From contig NZ_DLFW01000041.1 in assembly GCF_002482385.1 (NCBI RefSeq), forward strand, positions 161,041 through 225,040: a DNA stretch of 64,000 nucleotides. The letters run 5' to 3'. How positions within the stretch are numbered: position 1 is the first letter of the stretch; every line of letters begins with the position of its first letter. Under the pieces are notes generated by a model that was given only the letters and a program-made list of their open reading frames with translations, was not told the DNA's origin and made no database searches. This DNA is from Dysgonomonas sp. UBA7710. GTDB taxonomy: Bacteria > Bacteroidota > Bacteroidia > Bacteroidales > Dysgonomonadaceae. Positions 16,580-25,214 of this stretch are shown here, piece by piece. The position numbers were made by a program, and so were the translations under genes.

Positions 16580-18871
16580 ATGAAAAGAGAAGATTGTAAA
16601 AGGACAGAGAATAATGTTGAGAAAAAGAGGAACGCGACAAATGCTATAAAACCGCTAAAATCTTTAGTTTACAGCATATTGACAGTAAGTTCAATTTCGC
16701 TGACTGTAATGTCGTGCCGTTCGGATAAAATAATGACAGAAGCACTTTACATGCAATACAAAAATGTGAAGTTGGAGCTACCACCGGGAGACGAAATAGG
16801 AGACTCTTTCTCTTCAGGAGGAATGCTCTCCGAAGTCGTTAACTATACAAATAAAGAAAATGGTGCGAGTAATGAAGCAACGTATAGTACCACAAACAAG
16901 TTGGATGCAAATACAGTCTACCGGTTAAATGAAGTGGTGGTAACTTCGCGTTCAAGTTTCACACCCGAACGGGACGGCCGGGTATCGGTTAATTTCCTTG
17001 TACGGGTTCCTAAAGAATTAATTTCACCGAACTGGAGTATTATACTCACTCCACAACTATTGCATAACGATTCAGTAGTACCATTAAAAGATTTAATTAT
17101 AAAAGGTGAAGATTTCTACAGTAAGCAACAAAGCGGTTATGAAGCCTATGACAAATATCTGGCATCTATTGTCGACAAAAAAGATTATGACAGTATATTC
17201 CTCGACAAACAGGGCATAGCCAAAGATATATATGACCGTCAGAGCCTCTATCTCGGCCTCTATAAATCCGAATGGAACGACATGATGGATTATCAGAAAT
17301 GGAAAAAGATGATGGAAGGCCGTTATATGACATTCAATGTAAAACAGGAAGCTAACCGTCTTGCCTTATGGCATAAATATCAGAGAGAGGCGGAATTTCT
17401 TAAAGTGAAGAATCTGGCTACAGATAAAGACACGACAGGTATAAGTGCAAGCTACAATAAAAAATTTGAAAAACGGGCAGGATTACTCCCTCAATACAGA
17501 TTAAAACGGGAAATCAAAGAAAAATCAGTACCCCGGAAATTCAAAGAAGTACATGCCGAAGGTCACACTGTTGAAGATATCAAGAGTCATTCAGTGAGTG
17601 AAAGAGATTCTGTTGATATATCGAAGCACCGTTATTTCTATGACAAGATTATAGAAAATGAGATGAAAGACAGTCTCAAGAACTATAAATTCAGAGAATT
17701 GGTACCCTATGAAATCCGTAAGGATGTCAAGCTGGATAGTATAGCTGATACTGGTTCAGATTTTGTATATCTCTACAATCACGAATATCCTGTCAGTGCA
17801 GGCCTGAAAAAAATTCGCATCACGATGAAAGGGCATGCACGCGCAATAGATGAGAGCGGATATACTTTCCCCAGAATGGATACGCTCACATACCTGATAT
17901 CATCTATAGACCAGCTAATAGATACAACATTAACTATAAAAAAGACCAAATTGTATCGTAATATGTATAGCCTCCTGACTATTTATCCAAAATTTGCAAC
18001 AGGCAAGGCTGTATTCAATGTGCGTCACGAAAACAATAGGATGCAAATCGATACACTTATGAGTACCTATAATGTTTTCACTAAAGAGAAAGGCTTGGAT
18101 ATGGATAGCGTGGTAATGACTGCCTCTACTGCTCTTGACGGATCTTTCGACAACAATGCATATCTGAGTAAACAACGTGTGGAAGCGGTCAAAGACCATT
18201 TAAAGAAAACATATGGAGGCGGTATAGATGTAGAGAATATTTTCAAGATACGATATATCGGAGAAGACTGGAACGGATTAGTAAGACTGCTCCAAAAAAG
18301 AGATGATATTGAACACAAAGGCGAAATACTACATATGATCTCCAATGCCACATTCCCTGATGCTTGTGAAGAAGAAATCAAAAAGCAATATAAAGAAGAT
18401 TATAGAATCATACGTGATTCTATTTATCCTAAACTGCATAAAGTGGAATTGGCATTCAATATGAGCCGTCCGGGAATGGTTTCTACAGATTCTATACAAA
18501 GTGAATTCCGAAGCGAATATTATGAAGGATTGCGTTTACTGAAAAACCGTCAATACTGGGAAGCTCTGGAAATACTGGCAAACTATCCCGATTATAATAC
18601 AGCGCTATGCTTCACGAGTATGGGATATAACGACAGAGCCTACAACCTGCTGGTACAGTTAGAGCAGACAGCTAATGTGAACTACCTTTTAGCTATCGTC
18701 TGTTACCGTCTGAATAAGAAAGAACTGGCTGTAGAATACTTATTAAAGGCCTGTGAACTGGATAATTCCAAAATATACAGGGCTCCACGGGATATGGAAA
18801 CCAAAAGCCTGATAAATACATATAAATTAAAACCTAAGTTGGATAAGATAGAAGCTGACGCTGCTATTTAG
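16580..18871 (+). CDS. Large OmpA-like/TPR lipoprotein at the end of the plus fimbrial arm
   Basis: The 763-residue protein has a long basic N-terminus and a lipoprotein signal ending LTVMSC near residue 46. A stretch at about 130-180 (VSVNFLVRVPKELISPNWS, IILTPQLLHNDSVVPL) resembles the DUF3868 pattern. An OmpA-like segment lies near residues 510-560 (VVMTASTALDGSFDNNAYLS, KQRVEAVKDHL), but the usual peptidoglycan-binding Asp/Arg motif is not obvious. The C-terminal 130 residues look like TPR helices (YEGLRLLKNRQYWEALEIL, LLAIVCYRLNKKELAVEYLL). It is probably an envelope scaffold or assembly factor for the pili. The exact family was not recognised. Confidence 0.65.
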   Translation: MKREDCKRTENNVEKKRNATNAIKPLKSLVYSILTVSSISLTVMSCRSDKIMTEALYMQYKNVKLELPPGDEIGDSFSSGGMLSEVVNYTNKENGASNEATYSTTNKLDANTVYRLNEVVVTSRSSFTPERDGRVSVNFLVRVPKELISPNWSIILTPQLLHNDSVVPLKDLIIKGEDFYSKQQSGYEAYDKYLASIVDKKDYDSIFLDKQGIAKDIYDRQSLYLGLYKSEWNDMMDYQKWKKMMEGRYMTFNVKQEANRLALWHKYQREAEFLKVKNLATDKDTTGISASYNKKFEKRAGLLPQYRLKREIKEKSVPRKFKEVHAEGHTVEDIKSHSVSERDSVDISKHRYFYDKIIENEMKDSLKNYKFRELVPYEIRKDVKLDSIADTGSDFVYLYNHEYPVSAGLKKIRITMKGHARAIDESGYTFPRMDTLTYLISSIDQLIDTTLTIKKTKLYRNMYSLLTIYPKFATGKAVFNVRHENNRMQIDTLMSTYNVFTKEKGLDMDSVVMTASTALDGSFDNNAYLSKQRVEAVKDHLKKTYGGGIDVENIFKIRYIGEDWNGLVRLLQKRDDIEHKGEILHMISNATFPDACEEEIKKQYKEDYRIIRDSIYPKLHKVELAFNMSRPGMVSTDSIQSEFRSEYYEGLRLLKNRQYWEALEILANYPDYNTALCFTSMGYNDRAYNLLVQLEQTANVNYLLAIVCYRLNKKELAVEYLLKACELDNSKIYRAPRDMETKSLINTYKLKPKLDKIEADAAI

Positions 18872-18906
18872 GTCTGGTTGTTGAAGACGACAGAAAATCC
18901 AAAAAG

Positions 18907-18941
18907 AAAAACTCTATAAATATTTGATTTATAGAGTTTTT
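18907..18941. terminator. Bidirectional terminator between convergent genes
   Basis: A perfect 15-bp stem (AAAAACTCTATAAAT and its complement, 18907-18921/18927-18941) with a 5-nt loop has A and T tails on both sides. It separates the plus fimbrial arm from the nitroreductase gene. Confidence 0.9.
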
Positions 18942-18947
18942 GTATAA

Positions 18948-19544
18948 TTACCATTTATTCATATGTATCTTTTTCTCATCATATTTATCTTTCACACTTT
19001 GTGGTCCCATCGGATAACCTACCGGAATGACCACTAATGGTAATATTTGAGAAGGTAATTCTATATTTTTGCTTACAGTTCCCATCCGGTCAGGATAAGG
19101 ATAAGCAGCCGTCCATACCGCACCTAAGTCTAATGCTTCAGCTGTCAGCAAAATGTTTTGTGTCGCAGCGGAACAATCCAGATACCAGTAAGAGGATTTC
19201 GTTGTATCACCACAGACTACAATAGCCACAGGAGCCTGGGAAAGCATTTTAGCTGTCGGCAACTCTTCGGCCAGCCTGTTCAGGATATTCCTGTCGTTTA
19301 TAACAACAAATTCCCACGGACGTGTATCTTTTCCCGAAGGCGCAGCCATCCCTGATTTAATAAGTGTTTGAATATCTTCGTCCGACACAGGCCTGTCTTT
19401 TATAAAACTTCGGACACTCTTTCTTCCATGTATAACCGAGAGCATCGTTTCCTTCTTTGAAATTTTGCCATTATCCGATCCGTTACAACCTGAAAATAGC
19501 ATAACTGTTATAAATGTACAGAGTAATACAGATTTACTTTTCAT
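18948..19544 (-). CDS. Nitroreductase-family lipoprotein
   Basis: Residues 30-198 are a nitroreductase domain that binds FMN: IHGRKSVRSFIKDRPV, AAPSGKDTRPWEFVVIND, QAPVAIVVCGD, AATQNILLTAEALDLGAVW and LPLVVIPVGYP. The family reduces nitro compounds, quinones or flavins using NAD(P)H, normally in the cytoplasm. This copy has a clear lipoprotein signal, MKSKSVLLCTFITVMLFSGC, so it should be exported, where NAD(P)H is absent. A cofactor-binding or unusual redox role is possible. It stands alone, between a shared terminator and a small gap before the DUF4249 gene. Confidence 0.85.
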   Translation of the reverse strand: MKSKSVLLCTFITVMLFSGCNGSDNGKISKKETMLSVIHGRKSVRSFIKDRPVSDEDIQTLIKSGMAAPSGKDTRPWEFVVINDRNILNRLAEELPTAKMLSQAPVAIVVCGDTTKSSYWYLDCSAATQNILLTAEALDLGAVWTAAYPYPDRMGTVSKNIELPSQILPLVVIPVGYPMGPQSVKDKYDEKKIHMNKW

Positions 19545-19569
19545 ATTTATTTTATTGAATTAATAAAGC

Positions 19570-19591
19570 CGGTGGTTCCACAAAACCACCG
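19570..19591 (-). terminator. Probable terminator of the TonB-receptor/DUF4249 operon
   Basis: CGGTGGTT (19570-19577) pairs exactly with AACCACCG (19584-19591). On the minus strand it is followed by GCTTTATTAA, a weak T-run. It lies 55 nt past the stop of the DUF4249 gene. Confidence 0.5.
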
Positions 19592-19645
19592 ACAATATAT
19601 AAATTATTTTTTTAACTATTTTCTAATCGGATAATATATGGCTAA

Positions 19646-20455
19646 TTACTCCTCCCATTTTGCAATTATAGACATCCGGTCGTAAGAGTATGCGCTAAAG
19701 ATACCCAAAGCTCCCCCTTTGATATTTGTTGTAGGATTGTTCAGGGAATTTTCAGCCTGACTCAGATTTTCGAAAAACGTATAAGACGGCTTATCCACAC
19801 TCTGAAATTCAATCAACAACTCGTCATTCTGCTTAATAGGATCATCGTCGTCATTCGCTGAAAATACTGTAAGTGGCATGTGCATATCGCTGCCATCGGT
19901 ATTTTCAGTGTTTATCACAATCTCACCGACATCTGCCCGCTGTTTACCATTTATGTACACCAGGCAACGGTAATACTCGTTCTCTTTCCCGATCGGGTCT
20001 GTGAAATGCACCACGGGTAAGCCATAGTCCATAGCTAAAATCTTAGTTATTGTGAGCGAATCTAATTTTACCTGCTTCGGCATCCTCGACACAGCTGTAT
20101 ATTCTTTACCTTCATAGTTTACGGATAAGCTGTATGTCCTCCCCTCTTCTCCTTTCATTTTCTGGGCTACATACCATCCGGTATTATCCTGCTCCAGTAT
20201 ATCCGAATTCCCGGCATCGTCCGATATTTTGACAATGGCGCCTTTCAGGAACGGATAACCGCTATTATCACCAAAATCTAACGTTTGGCTTACGCGTACC
20301 ATCGCCAGCGTGTTTTGCGGAACCATCCCTTCAATTACTATACGCGGAGGTACCGTACGGAGATCTACATCAATTTCTTTTTCGCAGGAATAGGCTGTAA
20401 AGATTAATAATACTATTGCAGCCGTCAATTTACATATTTTGAATATATTGGTCAT
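19646..20455 (-). CDS. DUF4249 lipoprotein paired with TonB-dependent receptor
   Basis: The 269-residue protein has a lipoprotein signal ending FTAYSC at residue 24, followed by EKEIDVDLRTVPPRIVIEGM, the usual start of DUF4249, and the conserved LDFGDNSGYPFLKGAIVKISDD region. DUF4249 proteins are almost always encoded next to a TonB-dependent receptor and are thought to be its surface partner, analogous to SusD. Here the receptor gene ends 19 nt upstream on the same strand. Substrate is unknown. Confidence 0.85.
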   Translation of the reverse strand: MTNIFKICKLTAAIVLLIFTAYSCEKEIDVDLRTVPPRIVIEGMVPQNTLAMVRVSQTLDFGDNSGYPFLKGAIVKISDDAGNSDILEQDNTGWYVAQKMKGEEGRTYSLSVNYEGKEYTAVSRMPKQVKLDSLTITKILAMDYGLPVVHFTDPIGKENEYYRCLVYINGKQRADVGEIVINTENTDGSDMHMPLTVFSANDDDDPIKQNDELLIEFQSVDKPSYTFFENLSQAENSLNNPTTNIKGGALGIFSAYSYDRMSIIAKWEE

Positions 20456-20474
20456 AATGTCTTATTAATTGGAG

Positions 20475-22823
20475 TTAAAACTTAAAATTCCATGTAATTG
20501 AAGGAACGAACCTGAATAATGAATACTGATAGGCCGATGTCTTGCTTGTATCGTCATTATTGGTACGGAAACGAATCATATAAGCATTTTCTCTTCCATA
20601 AGCATTATAAAGGCTGAATGCCAGCTCCGATTCGAATTTCGAGGTCTTTTTCAACAGGCAGGTCGCCCCCAGATCCAGACGGTGATAGTCCGGCATACGG
20701 TAACCGTTTCTTTCGGCGTAATACATCACATCTTTCCCGTTTATCTGATATTTACCGCTCGGGTAAGTAATTGCATTACCTGTATAATATACCCACGCGG
20801 CAGACAACGTCCATTTGCGGTTCAGTTCGTAAACGCCCACGATAGAGAGGTCATGTGTCCTGTCCTGATAAGCATTATACCATTTATCTTCATTTATTCC
20901 ATCAATCTTTTTCTCCGATTTGGATAATGTATAACCAACCCATCCGGTAAGTCGTCCCAATTTCTTTTTAAACATCAGTTCAAGACCGTAAGCGCGCCCT
21001 TTACCATACAGCAGCTCAGTCTCTACCGCATTATATGTCTGAAAGTTAGCATTATCTTTATAATCTATCTGGTTCCGCATATCTTTATAATAAGTCTCTA
21101 CACTAAATTCGAACATATTATTAGAAAAATTACGGAAATAGCCTATGGAAACCTGGTCGGCGACCTGCGGCTTAATATTATTCGAACTCGATGTCCAACG
21201 GTCGAACGGCGTACCCTGTGCCGCGTAAGTCAGTAAATGCATATTCTGGACTGTACGTGCATAAGCAGCCTTTACTGATGATACTTTGTTGAGTTTGTAC
21301 GCAGCCGACAGACGGGGTTCAAGATTCACATAAGTCTTAACTACTTTACCGCCTTTATACCACACACTGTCGGTCACATTATTCTCTTCATCCAGATTAT
21401 AAAATTCACCCTTACCCAACGCCATAAATGCAGATAAGCGCAGACCATAAATAACTTCCAGTTTATCTGAGAGTTTTATTTCATTAGAGGCATATATTGC
21501 ATTCTCCGAAGAATAACGGTGAAGCAGGTTCAATGAATTATTTTGCTCGGCATTCAGTTCATAATCACCGGGACCTATATCGTGATAAGTTGAACTTAAC
21601 CCCATTTTCCACAGGTTGTTTTTATTGGGCTGAAAAATAAACTCCTGCCTTACTCCGTAATCTTTTATCTTTGCTCTACCATTCATATCCATCCCTATTT
21701 CCATTCCGAAATAGTAATTGTACTGATTGTAAAACACTGATGTACCGGAGTTCCATTTGTTATTGATAACCCTGTTCCATTTCAGATTCCCGAACATATT
21801 GCCCCAGTTGATTTCAGCAGCATCTTTCAACACCATTTTATCCCTTCCCAGATATCCGGAAAAAGAAAGCTGATCTTTATCCGATAAACTAAAATGCACT
21901 TTAGCATTCAGGTCATAAAAATAGAGATAAGCATTTTGCGCATCTTTAGCGCCCGACAAACGGGCCATAGCATCGGCATAGGTGCGTCTGGCCCCAATGA
22001 GGAATGATGATTTGCCTTTCTGAATGGGGCCTTCAACATTCAGCTTGGATGAAATAAGCCCGATACCTCCCGATACATGGTAATCCTGATTGTCGCCGTT
22101 ACGTTGCTGCACATCGAGTACCGAAGCCAAACGCTCCCCATATGGGGATGGCATAGCACCTTTATATAAGGTTACATCACGAAGCACATCTGAATTGAAG
22201 GTAGAAAAGAACCCCATCAAATGCGATGCATTATATAAAGGTACATTATCCAACAGTATCATATTCTGGTCGGCGCTACCTCCCCGTACATAAAAGCCTG
22301 AGCTTCCTTCTCCTGCACCCTGTACACCGGGTGTAAGCTGGATCGTTTTAATAATATCGCGTTCCCCCAATAGTACAGGCAATTTATTTATTTTCTCTAT
22401 TTCGAGTCGCTCCACACCTGTTTGCGGCGATGAAACATTGGCGTCGGCACGTTCACCCGAAACAACTATCTCTTTTAATCCGATAGCAGATTGCTTAAGT
22501 TCTATTTCCTGACGCATATCTTTAGAGAGAGAAATTTCAATTTCTTTTTTCTCGTAACCTATGTACTCTATCTGTAATGTATAATTACCTTTGGGAAGAG
22601 TCAATATATAGTCTCCTTTCTCGTCGGAAGCAACACCCCGCCCCTGATTATTTTTCACGATTATAGGAACTCCGATCAGCGATTCTTTCGTCCGTGAATC
22701 GTAAACTACTCCTTTTATTTTATAAGTCTGGGCATTTGTGAAATTTGAAAATAAAAAGAAGAAAATCAGCCCAAAGAAAAAAACAAATCGCCCTCTTTGG
22801 GTTGAGTTAAAATGTAATGTCAT
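20475..22823 (-). CDS. TonB-dependent receptor with carboxypeptidase-like N-terminal domain
   Basis: The 782-residue protein has a signal peptide ending NFTNAQT. A CarboxypepD_reg-like domain spans about 35-115 (KIKGVVYDSRTKESLIGVPI), and a plug domain about 125-225 (LLGERDIIKTIQLTPGVQG, GFYVRGGSADQNMILLDNVP). The beta-barrel ends in the aromatic strand FVPSITWNFKF. It imports an unknown substrate across the outer membrane using TonB energy. It lacks the SusC-specific length and pairs with DUF4249 and not SusD. No nearby enzyme reveals the substrate. Confidence 0.9.
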   Translation of the reverse strand: MTLHFNSTQRGRFVFFFGLIFFFLFSNFTNAQTYKIKGVVYDSRTKESLIGVPIIVKNNQGRGVASDEKGDYILTLPKGNYTLQIEYIGYEKKEIEISLSKDMRQEIELKQSAIGLKEIVVSGERADANVSSPQTGVERLEIEKINKLPVLLGERDIIKTIQLTPGVQGAGEGSSGFYVRGGSADQNMILLDNVPLYNASHLMGFFSTFNSDVLRDVTLYKGAMPSPYGERLASVLDVQQRNGDNQDYHVSGGIGLISSKLNVEGPIQKGKSSFLIGARRTYADAMARLSGAKDAQNAYLYFYDLNAKVHFSLSDKDQLSFSGYLGRDKMVLKDAAEINWGNMFGNLKWNRVINNKWNSGTSVFYNQYNYYFGMEIGMDMNGRAKIKDYGVRQEFIFQPNKNNLWKMGLSSTYHDIGPGDYELNAEQNNSLNLLHRYSSENAIYASNEIKLSDKLEVIYGLRLSAFMALGKGEFYNLDEENNVTDSVWYKGGKVVKTYVNLEPRLSAAYKLNKVSSVKAAYARTVQNMHLLTYAAQGTPFDRWTSSSNNIKPQVADQVSIGYFRNFSNNMFEFSVETYYKDMRNQIDYKDNANFQTYNAVETELLYGKGRAYGLELMFKKKLGRLTGWVGYTLSKSEKKIDGINEDKWYNAYQDRTHDLSIVGVYELNRKWTLSAAWVYYTGNAITYPSGKYQINGKDVMYYAERNGYRMPDYHRLDLGATCLLKKTSKFESELAFSLYNAYGRENAYMIRFRTNNDDTSKTSAYQYSLFRFVPSITWNFKF

Positions 22824-23098
22824 ACGTTAATTAGTTTAATATTAGTACCTAAATTACTTCATAGGTTAAAATTACCTCTTCAATCACCTATAAACAACGA
22901 TAAATCGACGAATTAATTTTATTTCCCGACGAACAATTTAGAATTATCTGTTAAATTTTTGCTTTCAGCAGGAAACAGAAAACAGCGATCAGTTGACAAG
23001 TAAACGAGATACGAGATACAAGATTAAAACTTGTCTACTGGTTTACTCGTCCACTTGTATCTGTTTTTGTTAAAACCTGACACATCTGACACTTTTGT

Positions 23099-23131
23099 CA
23101 GTTAACAGTTAGCAGTCATCAGTTAACAGTT
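23099..23131. repeat. Two direct copies of CAGTTAACAGTT
   Basis: The 12-mer occurs at 23099-23110 and 23120-23131, joined by AGCAGTCAT. The block overlaps the 3' end of the terminase-like gene and supplies its last codons and stop. The rest of the 285-nt gap before the TonB receptor (22824-23108) is A+T-rich, with partial inverted repeats near 22995-23060 and no clear promoter. Confidence 0.7.
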
Positions 23132-23855
23132 GTGACGCACCTGCTGGCGCAGACGGCCCGTCTGTGTGTTGCGTAGCAAACATTTTTGCCCTGTCAACAA
23201 GACACGGACTGGAAGTCCGCACCAGCGGGGTGTTTTTCTTCTTTTTATGTTCGGCTTTTCTTTTTTGGGAAGAAGTCAGTACTTTCATCTCCCTTTCCAT
23301 ATGTTCGTTTTTCGGAGGATACTCCGTGATTGCCTCCGCACAGGTTTCCAATATTTCTTCTATCGTTTTTTGCTGCATGCCATTATCTGTTCCTTCTGTT
23401 TTTTCCAAAATCCCGGATTCATCCTTCATTGTGCATTCTTTAGCGGCTTTCTCCTCCCCTTGCGAAGACCGGGAGAGGACATTCTTCCTATCCTGCCTTT
23501 CCAGCAACATCTTTATTGTTCTCAGGTCGGGCGGACATTCTTTTTTTGTAATTGTCTTTTGCTTAAAGACAAGTTCACCTGTATGTTCACCGGGGACATA
23601 AATATCTTTTTCTACCGTTGTGTAATAACCTTCGAGCTTCTTTTTCAGCGATGCATGCACCATCATCATCAGTTCGGCCTCACGGCGTGTTACCGCCTGT
23701 TCCACTTCGCTACGAAAATCGTCTCTGGTATTCATCCAGCTGTAAAAGGTCTCCCTGCTGATACTTACCGCCTTGCATACCTGCGATACGGTAAAAAACT
23801 CCTCTTCAATCAGGTTTACAATCTTTTCTGTCAGTTCTGTTCCATATTTTGCCAT
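23109..23855 (-). CDS. Orphan HTH protein resembling phage terminase small subunit
   Basis: The start at 23855 begins MAKYGTELTEKIVNLIEEEF; the open frame extends 67 codons further but without protein-like sequence. Residues 1-60 hold a helix-turn-helix, FFTVSQVCKAVSISRETFYSW, then a helical segment (EVEQAVTRREAELMMMVHAS) and DLRTIKMLLERQDR, as in small terminase subunits and related packaging HTH proteins. No other phage gene is nearby. The last third is charged and low in complexity. The final 35 or so residues are translated from palindromic and direct repeats, so the original C-terminus may have been replaced. The family call is by resemblance only. Confidence 0.55.
   Translation of the reverse strand: MAKYGTELTEKIVNLIEEEFFTVSQVCKAVSISRETFYSWMNTRDDFRSEVEQAVTRREAELMMMVHASLKKKLEGYYTTVEKDIYVPGEHTGELVFKQKTITKKECPPDLRTIKMLLERQDRKNVLSRSSQGEEKAAKECTMKDESGILEKTEGTDNGMQQKTIEEILETCAEAITEYPPKNEHMEREMKVLTSSQKRKAEHKKKKNTPLVRTSSPCLVDRAKMFATQHTDGPSAPAGASQLLTDDC
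23135..23219. repeat. REP-like palindrome cluster at the 3' end of the terminase-like gene
   Basis: CAGACGG-C-CCGTCTG (23150-23164) is flanked by outer arms ACGCA and TGCGT. CGGACT-GGA-AGTCCG (23205-23219) is a second perfect palindrome. The G+C content is clearly above that of the surroundings. Such elements resemble REP sequences spread through Bacteroidetes genomes. Confidence 0.55.
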
Positions 23856-23947
23856 AATGTTTTTGCAGTATAGATAAACGGGGTTTTTATTTATACAGAA
23901 TTTTAACATTTTAGAAGTAATTAATGCGAATCGGTACGACACAGATT

Positions 23948-23983
23948 CCCCTCTGCCGGCAAAGGGGCGGATTTGCGATCTGC
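23948..23983. repeat. REP-like palindromes upstream of the terminase-like gene
   Basis: CCCCTCTGCC pairs with GGCAAAGGGG (23948-23967, one mismatch), followed by GCGGAT-TTGCG-ATCTGC (23967-23983, one mismatch). Together with the cluster at 23135-23219 these bracket the terminase-like gene. Confidence 0.45.
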
Positions 23984-24032
23984 GCCAAAGTTCAATGGCC
24001 GCACGGATTAAAGGTATAAAACCAGGTAAAAT

Positions 24033-24070
24033 AAAATATACCATGACAATAAACATATCATGGTATACTT
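24033..24070 (-). terminator. Terminator of the isomerase-transporter-kinase operon
   Basis: TATACCATGA (24037-24046) pairs exactly with 24058-24066 and on, around an 11-nt loop, with extra A/T pairs outside. On the minus strand a T-rich tail follows. It lies about 45 nt past the stop of the ROK gene. Confidence 0.7.
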
Positions 24071-24114
24071 TAAAAAAAACCGGAAACCTAAACCTATCTC
24101 TTTTTTCTCAAATT

Positions 24115-25212
24115 TTAATTATCCAGTTGTTGCAACGCGTATGCATAAGCTCCATACATAACTGCTTCGCTGGTTCCTATATGTGATATAATTATACCTG
24201 TTTTTTTCGATTTATTATAATGAACCAGTTCGTCGCTTCCGGGAACTTTCACCTGTACATCTTCGTTTTGTAAAAACTTACTTCTATCCTCTTCATCCAT
24301 CAGATTATATATAGCCATCTGTGTTTTGGAGAAAGAAGCTCCTCCGAACATTCTTATATTTCCCCGTAATTCTTTCATTATGCCATTAAGTATATATTTT
24401 GAAGCTCCTGTAAGTCCACCGCCGATAACAAGGATACCGTCTACAATAGTAAGGACATAGGTCATCACATCACCTATCATTTCACCCATCTCCTCGAAAC
24501 TTCTGATAGCCGCTTCACGATTGCCGGAGATATTCCCTTCTGCTATGTCATATATATCTTTAGGTGTAAGACCTGTACTATCCTGCCCCGACAATTCCTG
24601 ATAAACCCTCTTGACAGCGCGTATACTTACACTCTCTTCGACGATATATTCCGGATATTTTTTGTTCTTCATTATCCATACATCGCCGCCACATCCGTTA
24701 TCTCCGGTCAGGAGTACCTTATTTATAACTACTCCCGCACCAAAACCTGTTCCTAATGTTGCACCTAATAAGTTTGAATAACGTTTTGGATTTCCGGCAT
24801 TTCCCAGCCAGTAATTAACCATCGGTAATGCTCCATGCAATGCTTCGCCATATGCAAATAAATTCCCATCGTTATTGATATATACCGGTATTTTGAATTT
24901 ATTGTGAAGATACGGGCCTAACGCGACACCATTACGGAAAGCGTTAAAGTTGGGTAAGTCTCCTATTATTCCATTCTTATAATCGGCCGGCCCCGGAAAC
25001 GCAAAACTTATCGCCACAGGTTCGGCTTCCAGTCCTGCCTTTATCGTTTCAAAGCCATGCACCAGCAGTTCCAGGCATTTATCCAAATTATCAGAAACAG
25101 CAGGTAAAACAAGATGCTCTCCAACTTCTTTATATGCCTGAACAGCAGAGAACACAAAATTCGTTCCTCCTGCATCGAGTGTTAATACTATCCGTTGATC
25201 GTTAATATACAT
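24115..25212 (-). CDS. ROK-family sugar kinase
   Basis: The 365-residue protein has the ROK ATP-binding start LTLDAGGTNFVFSAV, the substrate region AISFAFPGPAD and INNDGNLFAYGEALHG, and GATLGTGFGAGVVIN followed by GILVIGGGLTGAS. The zinc-binding Cys cluster of many ROK repressors is absent, and no HTH precedes the domain, so it is an enzyme. Between a mannose-6-phosphate isomerase-type gene and a sugar transporter, it is most likely a mannokinase or related hexokinase, phosphorylating the monosaccharide in the cytoplasm. It is last of three genes, 2 nt after the transporter. Confidence 0.85.
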   Translation of the reverse strand: MYINDQRIVLTLDAGGTNFVFSAVQAYKEVGEHLVLPAVSDNLDKCLELLVHGFETIKAGLEAEPVAISFAFPGPADYKNGIIGDLPNFNAFRNGVALGPYLHNKFKIPVYINNDGNLFAYGEALHGALPMVNYWLGNAGNPKRYSNLLGATLGTGFGAGVVINKVLLTGDNGCGGDVWIMKNKKYPEYIVEESVSIRAVKRVYQELSGQDSTGLTPKDIYDIAEGNISGNREAAIRSFEEMGEMIGDVMTYVLTIVDGILVIGGGLTGASKYILNGIMKELRGNIRMFGGASFSKTQMAIYNLMDEEDRSKFLQNEDVQVKVPGSDELVHYNKSKKTGIIISHIGTSEAVMYGAYAYALQQLDN

Positions 25213-25214
25213 AG

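Noticed and set aside
23164..23873. Two plus-strand open frames (145 and 235 codons) opposite the terminase-like gene
   Set aside because: Their composition is rich in Phe, Cys and His in a way typical of antisense frames; the minus-strand frame has a recognisable HTH.
23856..24056. N-terminal 67-codon extension of the terminase-like gene
   Set aside because: The extension crosses REP-like palindromes and is not protein-like; the ATG at 23855 starts the conserved domain.
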